This document shows positions 1-5,119 of a DNA stretch of 6,141 bases, piece by piece (position 1 is the first letter of the stretch; the number at the start of each line of letters is the position of its first letter). Both the position numbers and the translations under genes were made by a program. The notes under the pieces were generated by a model. It was not told where the DNA came from, made no database searches, and worked only from the letters and a program-made list of their open reading frames with translations. The stretch is from Planctomycetota bacterium (GTDB taxonomy: Bacteria; Planctomycetota; Phycisphaerae; Phycisphaerales; UBA1924). Location: contig JAFLCM010000157.1 of NCBI GenBank assembly GCA_017303565.1, positions 1 to 6,141 on the forward strand. The letters are read 5' to 3'.

Positions 1-206
1 TGCTCGTCGCGGCAGTCGCTGGAGAGGCTGAGGATGGCGAGCCCGGCGACCCCGCCCAGCATGCACACGGGCGCGACAGGGGCTGTGGCGAGCCACGGGA
101 TCGCCATGACGATCGGGTCGGCGGCCTCAACCGCATGGTAGATCTGCACCCCGAGCGCGACGAGCGCCAGGCTGCTCGCCTGCAGCGGGCGGATCTGCGG
201 GCGCAC
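1..206 (-). CDS. Possible hydrophobic membrane protein, 5' part only, running off the left edge
   Basis: On the minus strand an open frame runs leftwards out of the window. From a GTG at 206-204 it encodes two hydrophobic stretches, one around LALVALGVQIY and a longer one from PIVMAIPWL to GLAILSLS, as expected for membrane segments. An ATG in the same frame lies at 107-105. By hand count over 1-134, GC by codon position on this strand is about 69/53/91 percent for positions 1/2/3, the usual order for a GC-rich gene. The plus frame gives the reverse order and a D/E/G/R/H-rich translation typical of an antisense shadow. Against it: no ribosome binding site is evident, its upstream half overlaps the plus-strand GH56-like frame head-on, and the product is not recognised. 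The start is a guess. Confidence 0.3.
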   Translation of the reverse strand, partial: MRPQIRPLQASSLALVALGVQIYHAVEAADPIVMAIPWLATAPVAPVCMLGGVAGLAILSLSSDCRDE

Positions 207-929
207 CTGAGCGAACTGGAGCGGGATATCCAGCGCGACATCCCCGATCCGAACTTCAGCGGGTGGGCGGTCCTGGACTACGAGTCGTGGGACCCGGTGT
301 GGGAGCTGACGAAGAAGGAGTACCGCGAGCGGTCGGTGGCGCTGGTGAAGCGGAGCGATCCGAGGTGGTCGGACGCGGACGCGGAGCGGCTGGCGAAGGC
401 GAACTACGAATCGGGGGCGAAGCGGTTCATGCTGGAGACGATCCGCAAGGCGAAGGCGGTGCGTCCGCGGGCGAAGTGGGGGTACTACGCGCTGCCGTGG
501 CCGACGTACGAGCGGTTCGAGGACCGGATGAAGTGGCTGTGGGAGGCGAGCGATGCGCTGTATCCGTGCCTGTACACGGACATCCCGGGGCTGCCGCCGT
601 CGGACTCGGCGTTCCCGAAGGGGAAGCGCTCGCTGACGGCGTATGTGACGGACATGCGGAACCGGGTGGAGTTGAGCAGGCGGCTGGGAGGCGGGAAGCC
701 GGTGGTGGCGTTTTTGTGGGTGCGGTACGACCACACGGGGCTGTTCGGGGGCGAGTTCGTGAATGACGGCGATCTGGAGGCGATGCTGCGGGTGCCGCGG
801 CAGGCGGGGGCGGACGGGGCGATCCTGTGGAACCAGGCGCAGTCGGCGCAGGAGGCGGCGGACCTGAACGGGTTCGTGGGCGAGCGGCTGTCGCCGATGG
901 TGAAGCGGGTTGGGGAAAGAGCGCGGTGA
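135..929 (+). CDS. GH56 hyaluronidase-like glycoside hydrolase, N-terminally incomplete
   Basis: The protein resembles the catalytic domain of GH56 hyaluronidases, TIM-barrel enzymes that cleave beta-1,4 links in hyaluronan or chondroitin by substrate-assisted catalysis. Numbering from the ATG at 135, the matching blocks in order are: VLDYESW at 46-52, with D48 and E50 equal to the catalytic Asp-x-Glu pair of animal enzymes; YRERS at 63-67; WGYY at 115-118; WLWEASDALYP at 134-144; and the C-terminal GADGAILW at 225-232, ending in the conserved active-site Trp. The animal disulfide loop after WGYY is shortened and lacks its cysteines. Roughly the first 80-100 residues of a usual domain are absent from this start, and no signal peptide is visible. 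The frame stays open upstream to position 3, so the true start may lie outside the window, but codon composition in 1-134 argues against that. The ATG at 135 has no clear ribosome binding site. Substrate is unknown; membership in the family or a close relative is fairly sure, activity is not. Confidence 0.72.
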   Translation: MVDLHPERDERQAARLQRADLRAHLSELERDIQRDIPDPNFSGWAVLDYESWDPVWELTKKEYRERSVALVKRSDPRWSDADAERLAKANYESGAKRFMLETIRKAKAVRPRAKWGYYALPWPTYERFEDRMKWLWEASDALYPCLYTDIPGLPPSDSAFPKGKRSLTAYVTDMRNRVELSRRLGGGKPVVAFLWVRYDHTGLFGGEFVNDGDLEAMLRVPRQAGADGAILWNQAQSAQEAADLNGFVGERLSPMVKRVGERAR

Positions 930-982
930 GGGGGTTGCGGGGTCGAACCGCGGGGCGTGTTGGGCCGATAGATTCAACGCCC

Positions 983-2704
983 ATGCCCGAACCGGCTTCA
1001 AACCCGCAGGATGTACCCGCGCCGGCGGCGGAGGGGAAGCGGGCGACGGGCGCGTATGTGGCGCTCCTGATCGCGATGAACTGGTCGCGGTACGCGGTGA
1101 TGCTGGGCGTGAGCCTGGTGATGACCCCGATGCTGATCGGGGCGATGGGGCTCGATCTGTGCGGGTTGTACCTGTTCTTCAACCTGGTGCGGTTCGCGCT
1201 GCAGGACTTCATCCAGCCGCTCCTGACGCGTGAGTTGTCGGCGGCGTGGGCGTCGGGCGACGGGGCGGCGCGGAGGCGGGCCTTTTCGTCGGCGTTCGCG
1301 GCGTCGTTGGCGGCGGCGGTGGTGGCGCTGGTGTTGACGGGGGTGCTGACGCCGTTCAACGGGTTTCTGCCGAGGCTGCCCGAGGGTGATGCGGACGCGG
1401 TGCGGCTGATGATCCTGTGCGAGGGACTGATGCTGGTGGTGATGCTGGCGACGGCGCCGTGGATCAACCTGTTCCTGGCGGCGCACCGGGTGGTGGAGAA
1501 CAACGTTCACCGCACGTTCGAGCGGCTGCAGGATCTGGTGGTGGCGCTGCCGGTGTTGTGGCTGGCGCCGGAGGGATCGTTCGTGACGTGGTACGTGCTG
1601 GGGCGGCTGGGGGTGCGGGCGGCGCACATCGCGGTGTGCGTGGGGCGGGCGCACGTGCTGGAGAGCGATGCGCGGGTGAGCCGGCGCGACGTGGACCCGG
1701 CGCTGGTGGGGCACTACTCGCAGGCGATGGGGTGGTCGAGCAGCCTGCCGATCTCGAACCAGTTCTACTGGTACATCGACCAGGTGGCGCTGAACGCGTT
1801 CTTCGGGCCGGTCTTTAACGGGGTGTACGCGATCGTCAACACGCTGCGCGGGTACATGCGGATCCTGGGGGGCGGGCTGTTCATGGGGGCGGAGGCGGTG
1901 ACGGCGGACCTGCACGAGCGTGGGGCGCACGAGACGACTCGAAGGCTGCTGATGACGGCGATGCGGTCGACGGCGGCGATCACGGCGTTCTACGGCGCGG
2001 TGGTGTGCGTGTTCGTCGCGCCGCTGATCACGGCCTGGCTGGGGCGGAAACTGGAGACCGACGCGGCGCTGCGGGAGGCGGGGCTGAGCGCCGCGGACGC
2101 GATCGGGATCGTTCGGCACTTCGTGCTGATCCTGGCGCCGGCGGTGGTGGTGATCGAGGCGGGGTGCTCGGCGATCACGATCCTGTTTGGGATGGGTCAG
2201 TTGCGGCGGTTCGCGCCGGCCCTGATCGTGATGACGGTGCTGAAGGGCGTGCTGACGTGGGCGGCGCTGGCGGCGTTCGCGGGGGCGTGGGGGCGTGACG
2301 CGATCGCGCTGGCGGCGTGGGTGACGAGCGTGACGAGCGTGGCGATGTACGGCGTGTACGTTCCGGTGCTCATCAAGAAGGCGACCGGGCTGGGGATCGT
2401 GGATCAGTACCGGGGCGTGTACGTGGGGCCGTTGCTGAGCGTGCTGCCGGTGGTGGCGCTGGGGGAGGCGATGGCGGTGTACCTGGGGCCGTGGACGCCG
2501 GGGGCGGCGTCGCTGCTCAAGCTGGCGGCTTGCGGGGCGGTGCTCGGGGTGGTGTGGCTGCCGATCGCGGCGGTCCTGATCCCGCGCGGGCACGAGCGGG
2601 AGCGGGTTCTGGGGCTGGTCGGGCGTCTGGGGCGGCGGGTGCCGGGGATGGGCGCGTTCGGTGGGCTGTTGCGGCGGGTGTGGGGGCTACCATCTGCCCC
2701 ATGA
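983..2704 (+). CDS. Polysaccharide flippase-like membrane protein (Wzx/MOP superfamily)
   Basis: This 573-residue protein is almost entirely hydrophobic helices separated by short Arg-rich loops, with about 12-14 likely membrane segments. The N-terminal block, RYAVMLGVSLVMTPMLIGAM at residues 36-55 followed by GLYLFF at 61-66, has the form of the first helices of the polysaccharide synthesis/flippase family (MOP exporters such as Wzx), which turn lipid-linked oligosaccharides across the inner membrane. A polar loop near residue 255 (YWYIDQVALNAFFG) resembles the seventh-helix region of that family. I chose the ATG at 983 because an earlier in-frame ATG at 827 would overlap the GH56-like gene by about 100 bases and add a Gly/Arg-rich shadow sequence. 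No good ribosome binding site precedes 983, and 53 bases separate it from the upstream stop, so cotranscription is plausible. Its stop overlaps the cysC start. The substrate cannot be read from sequence. Confidence 0.8.
   Translation: MPEPASNPQDVPAPAAEGKRATGAYVALLIAMNWSRYAVMLGVSLVMTPMLIGAMGLDLCGLYLFFNLVRFALQDFIQPLLTRELSAAWASGDGAARRRAFSSAFAASLAAAVVALVLTGVLTPFNGFLPRLPEGDADAVRLMILCEGLMLVVMLATAPWINLFLAAHRVVENNVHRTFERLQDLVVALPVLWLAPEGSFVTWYVLGRLGVRAAHIAVCVGRAHVLESDARVSRRDVDPALVGHYSQAMGWSSSLPISNQFYWYIDQVALNAFFGPVFNGVYAIVNTLRGYMRILGGGLFMGAEAVTADLHERGAHETTRRLLMTAMRSTAAITAFYGAVVCVFVAPLITAWLGRKLETDAALREAGLSAADAIGIVRHFVLILAPAVVVIEAGCSAITILFGMGQLRRFAPALIVMTVLKGVLTWAALAAFAGAWGRDAIALAAWVTSVTSVAMYGVYVPVLIKKATGLGIVDQYRGVYVGPLLSVLPVVALGEAMAVYLGPWTPGAASLLKLAACGAVLGVVWLPIAAVLIPRGHERERVLGLVGRLGRRVPGMGAFGGLLRRVWGLPSAP
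2683..2704 (+). promoter_or_regulatory. ATGA stop-start overlap with a GC hairpin at the cysC start
   Basis: The flippase stop TGA (2702-2704) overlaps the cysC start ATG (2701-2703) in the sequence ATGA, a standard arrangement for translational coupling. Immediately before it GGGGC (2683-2687) and GCCCC (2696-2700) can pair around an 8-base loop, abutting the start codon. There is no other purine-rich ribosome binding site, so cysC translation probably depends on ribosomes finishing the flippase and opening this stem. The pairing is visible; the regulatory effect is inference. Confidence 0.5.
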
Positions 2705-3300
2705 GTTCCAGCAAAGCGACGAACATTCACTGGCACGAGGGCAACCTGACGCGGGATGAGCGGTGGGCGGCGCTCAAGTGCAAGGGCTGCACGATGTGGT
2801 TCACCGGCCTGTCGGCCTCGGGCAAGAGCACCATCGCCAGCGCGCTGGAGCAGGTGCTGGTGCAGCGGGGGGTTCCCGCGTACCGGCTCGACGGCGACAA
2901 CATCCGCTTCGGGCTGAACAACAACCTGGGGTTCTCCGCCGAGGACCGTGCGGAGAACATCCGGCGGATCGGCGAGGTGGCGAAGTTGTTCGCTGATGGA
3001 GGGATGGTGACGCTGACGAGTTTCATCAGCCCCTACACGGCGGACCGCGACAAGGCGCGTGCGGTGCACGAGAAGGCGGGGCTGCGGTTCATCGAGGTGT
3101 TCGTGGACGCGCCGATCGACGTGTGCGAGCAGCGCGACCCGAAGGGGCTGTACAAGAAGGCCCGCGCGGGCGAGATCAAGGGGTTCACGGGGATCGACGA
3201 CCCGTACGAGGCGCCGACGAAGCCGGAGCTGGTGCTGAAGCCGGCGACGATGAGCGTGGAGGATTCGGTGAAGGCGTGTCTGGCGTATCTGGGGATGTGA
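2701..3300 (+). CDS. cysC: Adenylylsulfate kinase (APS kinase)
   Basis: CysC phosphorylates adenosine 5'-phosphosulfate with ATP to give PAPS, the sulfate donor for reduction or for sulfotransferases; it acts in the cytoplasm. The 199-residue protein is full length for the family. It opens with the usual NIHWHEG block (8-14), then the Walker A loop GLSASGKS at 36-43, the substrate-binding DGDNIR at 64-69, FISPY at 108-112 whose S110 matches the serine phosphorylated in the E. coli enzyme, and the lid motif DPKGLYKKARAG at 146-157 followed by FTGIDDPYEAP. All key residues are present. The start is fixed by the ATGA overlap with the flippase and by the conserved N-terminus. No ATP sulfurylase gene (cysD/cysN or sat) is adjacent, so the APS supply must be encoded elsewhere. 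Coupling to a flippase rather than to assimilation genes hints at PAPS for glycan sulfation, which is inference. Confidence 0.96.
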   Translation: MSSSKATNIHWHEGNLTRDERWAALKCKGCTMWFTGLSASGKSTIASALEQVLVQRGVPAYRLDGDNIRFGLNNNLGFSAEDRAENIRRIGEVAKLFADGGMVTLTSFISPYTADRDKARAVHEKAGLRFIEVFVDAPIDVCEQRDPKGLYKKARAGEIKGFTGIDDPYEAPTKPELVLKPATMSVEDSVKACLAYLGM

Positions 3301-3321
3301 GCGCTGGTCGAGAAGGCGCTG

Positions 3322-3342
3322 ACCCCGGAGCGGCTTCGGGGT
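3322..3342 (+). terminator. Hairpin 21 bases after the cysC stop, weak terminator candidate
   Basis: ACCCCGGA (3322-3329) pairs with TTCGGGGT (3335-3342), with one G-T wobble, around a 5-base loop. A second perfect stem, GCGCCT/AGGCGC with a 3-base loop, follows at 3350-3364. Neither is followed by a T run, so intrinsic termination is unproven; they may instead be 3'-end stabilising stems or members of the repeat island. Confidence 0.3.
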
Positions 3343-3390
3343 GGTGCTCGCGCCTCAGAGGCGCCGGATGAGAGGTATTTGGTCAGGAAG

Positions 3391-3407
3391 GGCGACGGGC
3401 TGTCGCC
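3391..3407. repeat. Perfect 6-bp inverted repeat bordering the first REP-like element
   Basis: GGCGAC (3391-3396) and GTCGCC (3402-3407) form a perfect stem with a 5-base loop. It abuts the first REP-like palindrome and may be part of the same unit. Confidence 0.45.
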
Positions 3408-3455
3408 GCGGGTGGAGCGGAGCGCGCTCTTTCGCGGGCGCAGCGCAACCCGTGG
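3406..3455. repeat. REP-like imperfect palindrome, copy 1
   Basis: The outer arms CCGCGGGT (3406-3413) and ACCCGTGG (3448-3455) pair fully with one G-T wobble. The inner parts, GGAGCGGAGCGC and GCGCAGCGC, pair with small bulges. The right arm read on the other strand gives CCACGGGTTGCGC, which recurs as the left arm of copy 2 and, with one change, in copy 3. A repeated, bulged palindrome of this size next to a Y1 transposase remnant fits a REP-type element. Confidence 0.6.
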
Positions 3456-3456
3456 A

Positions 3457-3494
3457 AGCGAAGTTGTGGTTTCGCTCCTGCCCCCGAGGGGCAG
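3457..3494. repeat. Two tandem perfect hairpins after REP copy 1
   Basis: AGCGAA (3457-3462) pairs with TTCGCT (3471-3476) over an 8-base loop, and CTGCCCC (3478-3484) pairs with GGGGCAG (3488-3494) over a 3-base loop. They sit one base apart, directly after the first REP-like palindrome, and may form its companion part. No T run follows. Confidence 0.5.
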
Positions 3495-3519
3495 AGGAGT
3501 TGACACTGCGCGCGGGCGC

Positions 3520-3630
3520 TCAGTCGAACACGTACTTCTCTTCGAACTCCACGCCGTGAGCGCGGAGGAGCCGCAGGAGTTCGAAGTTGAAGTCCTCGCT
3601 CCCGTGATGCTCGGCCTGCCCGGCGAGGTA
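3520..3630 (-). pseudogene. C-terminal remnant of a Y1 (IS200/REP-associated) transposase
   Basis: On the minus strand, 36 codons ending in a TGA at 3522-3520 read from YLAGQAEHHG through FELLRLLRAHGVEFEEKYVF to a final D. From memory of the family, this matches without gaps the last segment of Y1 (HUH-type, IS200-like or RAYT) transposases: Y-x-x-x-Q-x-EHH, then F-x-x-E, then a GVEFDERYVWD-like end. Normally about 100 residues precede it, holding the HUH metal site and catalytic Tyr. Here the sequence upstream of the Tyr codon runs directly into the CGCCCC/GGGGCG hairpin and REP material, and no HUH motif is visible. The gene is therefore a truncated fossil unable to act. The hairpin at the break suggests that repeat insertion or deletion at a repeat removed the rest. 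Confidence 0.7.
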
Positions 3631-3645
3631 CGCCCCTCCGGGGCG
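3631..3645. repeat. CCCCTCCGGGG hairpin, first copy
   Basis: CGCCCC (3631-3636) and GGGGCG (3640-3645) are a perfect stem around TCC. The same core recurs at 3751-3765. This copy lies exactly at the broken end of the transposase remnant. Confidence 0.6.
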
Positions 3646-3668
3646 AGGAGGAGAAAGGGGGCGTCTTT

Positions 3669-3739
3669 CCACGGGTTGCGCTCCGTCCGGCGCGACCCGC
3701 CTTCGGCGGGTGGCGCGTCGGACTCCGCTCCACCCGTGG
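3669..3739. repeat. REP-like imperfect palindrome, copy 2, 71 bases
   Basis: The outer arms CCACGGGT (3669-3676) and ACCCGTGG (3732-3739) are perfectly complementary. The centre ACCCGCC (3695-3701) / GGCGGGT (3705-3711) is a perfect stem around TTC. Between them GTCCGGCGCG faces CGCGTCGGAC with one mismatch. The whole element can fold into one long bulged hairpin and is the best-formed repeat in the island. Its left arm continues as TTGCGC, the same text as in copies 1 and 3. Confidence 0.7.
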
Positions 3740-3750
3740 CTACATTCGGC

Positions 3751-3765
3751 GGCCCCTCCGGGGCC
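3751..3765. repeat. CCCCTCCGGGG hairpin, second copy
   Basis: GGCCCC (3751-3756) and GGGGCC (3760-3765) pair perfectly around TCC, 11 bases after REP copy 2. It shares the core CCCCTCCGGGG with 3631-3645. No T run follows, so it is treated as part of the repeat unit rather than a terminator. Confidence 0.6.
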
Positions 3766-3808
3766 GGGGTGCGGGACTGAAGATCGAAGAGGACGGCGAT
3801 GGGACTTC

Positions 3809-3847
3809 TTCCGCGGGTTGCGCGTCGGGCGGATTCGCCGTCGCGCC
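3809..3847. repeat. REP-like element, copy 3, diverged
   Basis: TTCCGCGGGTTGCGC (3809-3823) repeats the left arm of copy 2 (TTCCACGGGTTGCGC, 3667-3681) with one change. It leads into an imperfect stem, GCGCGTCGGGCG (3820-3831) with CGCCGTCGCGC (3836-3846). The far outer arm seen in copies 1 and 2 is not present, so this is a partial or decayed copy. Confidence 0.5.
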
Positions 3848-3910
3848 GCTGCACTTGTGGCACTCGGCTGCGGCTTCTCCGAGGGCGGATTGCGCGACAT
3901 ACCGTTGATC

Positions 3911-4936
3911 ATGTCCGACCACACCCGAAGACTTCAAGCCGCTCTGACCGCCGTTGCCGCCGCGTGCCGGGTTTGCCGGGTGGTGCAGCGTGACCTCGCG
4001 TCGATCCGTTCGGCGAGCAAGGACGACAAGAGCCCGGTGACGGTGGCGGACTTTGCGTCGCAGGCGCTGGTGGCGCGGGCGCTGGCGCTGGGTTTGGGCA
4101 GGGTGGCGCTGGTGGGGGAGGAAGACTCGAAAATGCTGCGCGAGCGGATCGGCGCGGGGGACCGGGTGCTCGCCGACGCGGTCTTGAACGCGGTGCGCAC
4201 CGAGTGGGACGACGCGACGCTGGACGATGTGCTGCAGGCGATCGACCTCGGCGGGGCCGAGCCGGCGCGGGGCGACTCGCTGCACGGGTTCTGGACGCTC
4301 GACCCGGTGGACGGGACGAAGGGTTTTCTGCGCGGGGAGCAGTACGCGGTGAGTCTGGCGTGGATCGAGCACGGCGTGCCGATGATCGGGGTGCTGGGGT
4401 GCCCGAACCTGTCGCGTGATTTTTCGCGGCCGTTTGACGATCCTGATCCGTCGGGGGTGATCTACGTGGCCGAGAGCGGCGGGGGCGTGTACGAGTTGCC
4501 GGGGGATGACGCGGGGGCGGCGCCGGTGCACGTGCGCCGCCTGGAGCCCGCCGAGGGCGAGCCGGTGAGGATGTGCGAGAGCGTGGAGTCGGCGCACAGC
4601 GACCACAGCGCGTCGGAGCGAGTGCTGGAGAAACTGGGTGATCCGGCGGAGCCGGCGCGGCTCGACAGCCAGGCGAAGTACGCGGTGGTGGCGCGGGGTC
4701 AGGCGGACATGTACCTGCGGATGCCGTCGAGGAAGGGGTACGTTGAGAGGATCTGGGACCACGCGGCGGGGGCGCTGGTGGCGGTGGAGGCGGGCTGCGC
4801 GGTGAGCGACGCGCTGGGGCGTCCGCTGGACTTCTCGCACGGGCGAGGTTTGGAGAAGAACTCGGGGATTCTGGTGGCGCCGGCGGCGCTTCACGGGCGC
4901 GCGGTGCGAGCGATCGGCGAGGTGCTGGCGGGGTGA
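3911..4936 (+). CDS. cysQ: 3'(2'),5'-bisphosphate nucleotidase, HAL2/CysQ-type
   Basis: The enzyme removes the 3' phosphate from PAP, the product of sulfotransferases and PAPS reductase, and can turn PAPS back to APS; it needs Mg2+ and members of the family are inhibited by Li+. The 341-residue protein carries the inositol-monophosphatase-fold metal site: SPVTVADFASQ (41-51) with D47, GEED (69-72), the hallmark LDPVDGTKGF (130-139) with D131 and D134, and IWDHAAGALV with D283. The VESAHSDHS stretch at 225-233 and the length, close to yeast Hal2 and well above E. coli CysQ (about 250), point to the HAL2 branch. The ATG at 3911 has no strong ribosome binding site; an in-frame TTG lies two codons earlier, and further upstream the frame enters repeat DNA. 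Its pathway partner cysC is just upstream, beyond the repeat island. Confidence 0.9.
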   Translation: MSDHTRRLQAALTAVAAACRVCRVVQRDLASIRSASKDDKSPVTVADFASQALVARALALGLGRVALVGEEDSKMLRERIGAGDRVLADAVLNAVRTEWDDATLDDVLQAIDLGGAEPARGDSLHGFWTLDPVDGTKGFLRGEQYAVSLAWIEHGVPMIGVLGCPNLSRDFSRPFDDPDPSGVIYVAESGGGVYELPGDDAGAAPVHVRRLEPAEGEPVRMCESVESAHSDHSASERVLEKLGDPAEPARLDSQAKYAVVARGQADMYLRMPSRKGYVERIWDHAAGALVAVEAGCAVSDALGRPLDFSHGRGLEKNSGILVAPAALHGRAVRAIGEVLAG

Positions 4937-4999
4937 GTCGGTGCCTGTGAGGGCGTGGGGGAATAGGCTTGTAGGCGTGCGGGGGCCGCGCCAAGGCGG

Positions 5000-5029
5000 T
5001 TGTCCGGCGCGCGGGATCGATCCTACGAT
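5000..5029 (+). promoter_or_regulatory. Candidate sigma-70-type promoter
   Basis: TTGTCC (5000-5005) and TACGAT (5024-5029), 18 bases apart, match the -35 and -10 consensus at four of six positions each, which stands out in such GC-rich DNA. Transcription would begin near 5036 and give a leader of about 85 bases before the hydrolase ATG. CGCGCC (4987-4992) and GGCGCG (5006-5011) form an inverted repeat around the -35 box, a possible operator or chance. Matches by eye only. Confidence 0.4.
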
Positions 5030-5106
5030 TGGGTCGCCTCGGAGTGGCGTCCACTGCGCGGCGATGGGTCTGAATCTTGTGCCGCACCGGGCCAGCGTCC
5101 GGCGCC

Positions 5107-5111
5107 GGAGG
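5107..5111 (+). promoter_or_regulatory. Strong ribosome binding site for the hydrolase gene
   Basis: GGAGG lies 8 bases before the ATG at 5120. It is the only clear Shine-Dalgarno sequence in front of a gene in this window, and it decides the start. Confidence 0.75.
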
Positions 5112-5119
5112 TTGTTCTG

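Larger units (their letters stand above)
3301..3910. other. 610-base gene-free island of hairpins, REP-like repeats and a transposase remnant
   Basis: No intact gene is supported between cysC and the nucleotidase gene. Open frames here are long only because stops are rare in such GC-rich DNA, and their translations are low-complexity Arg/Pro/Gly text. The stretch contains at least eight short perfect or near-perfect inverted repeats, three of which share a CGGGTTGCGC-type arm (or its complement), plus the C-terminal 36 codons of a Y1 transposase on the minus strand. The pattern matches a REP-type repeat cluster left by, or mobilised by, such a transposase. It separates two genes of PAPS metabolism. 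Confidence 0.75.

Noticed and set aside
827..982. An earlier in-frame ATG for the flippase at 827
   Set aside because: It would add a Gly/Arg/Ala-rich leader that is the shadow of the GH56-like gene's end and overlap that gene by about 100 bases; the ATG at 983 fits the family's N-terminus.
998..2593. A 531-residue minus-strand open frame opposite the flippase
   Set aside because: It is an Arg/His/Gln/Pro-rich antisense shadow produced by the high GC content; the plus strand encodes a coherent membrane protein.
2317..2700. An extended start for cysC within the flippase
   Set aside because: The added residues are low-complexity Gly/Arg/Ala text from another frame of the flippase, whereas the conserved CysC N-terminus begins at 2701.
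3379..3780. Plus-strand open frame of 133 residues in the repeat island
   Set aside because: It is composed of hairpin and REP text with no start signal and no domain; part of it is antisense to the transposase remnant.
3391..3850. A CRISPR array or riboswitch as explanation for the repeated hairpins
   Set aside because: Copies are irregular in length and spacing, are palindromic and diverged, and have no unique spacers of constant size; no known riboswitch core is visible.
4937..4999. Terminator after the nucleotidase gene
   Set aside because: No stable stem followed by a T run was found just after the stop; the only stem nearby (4987-5011) has no T tract and overlaps the promoter candidate.
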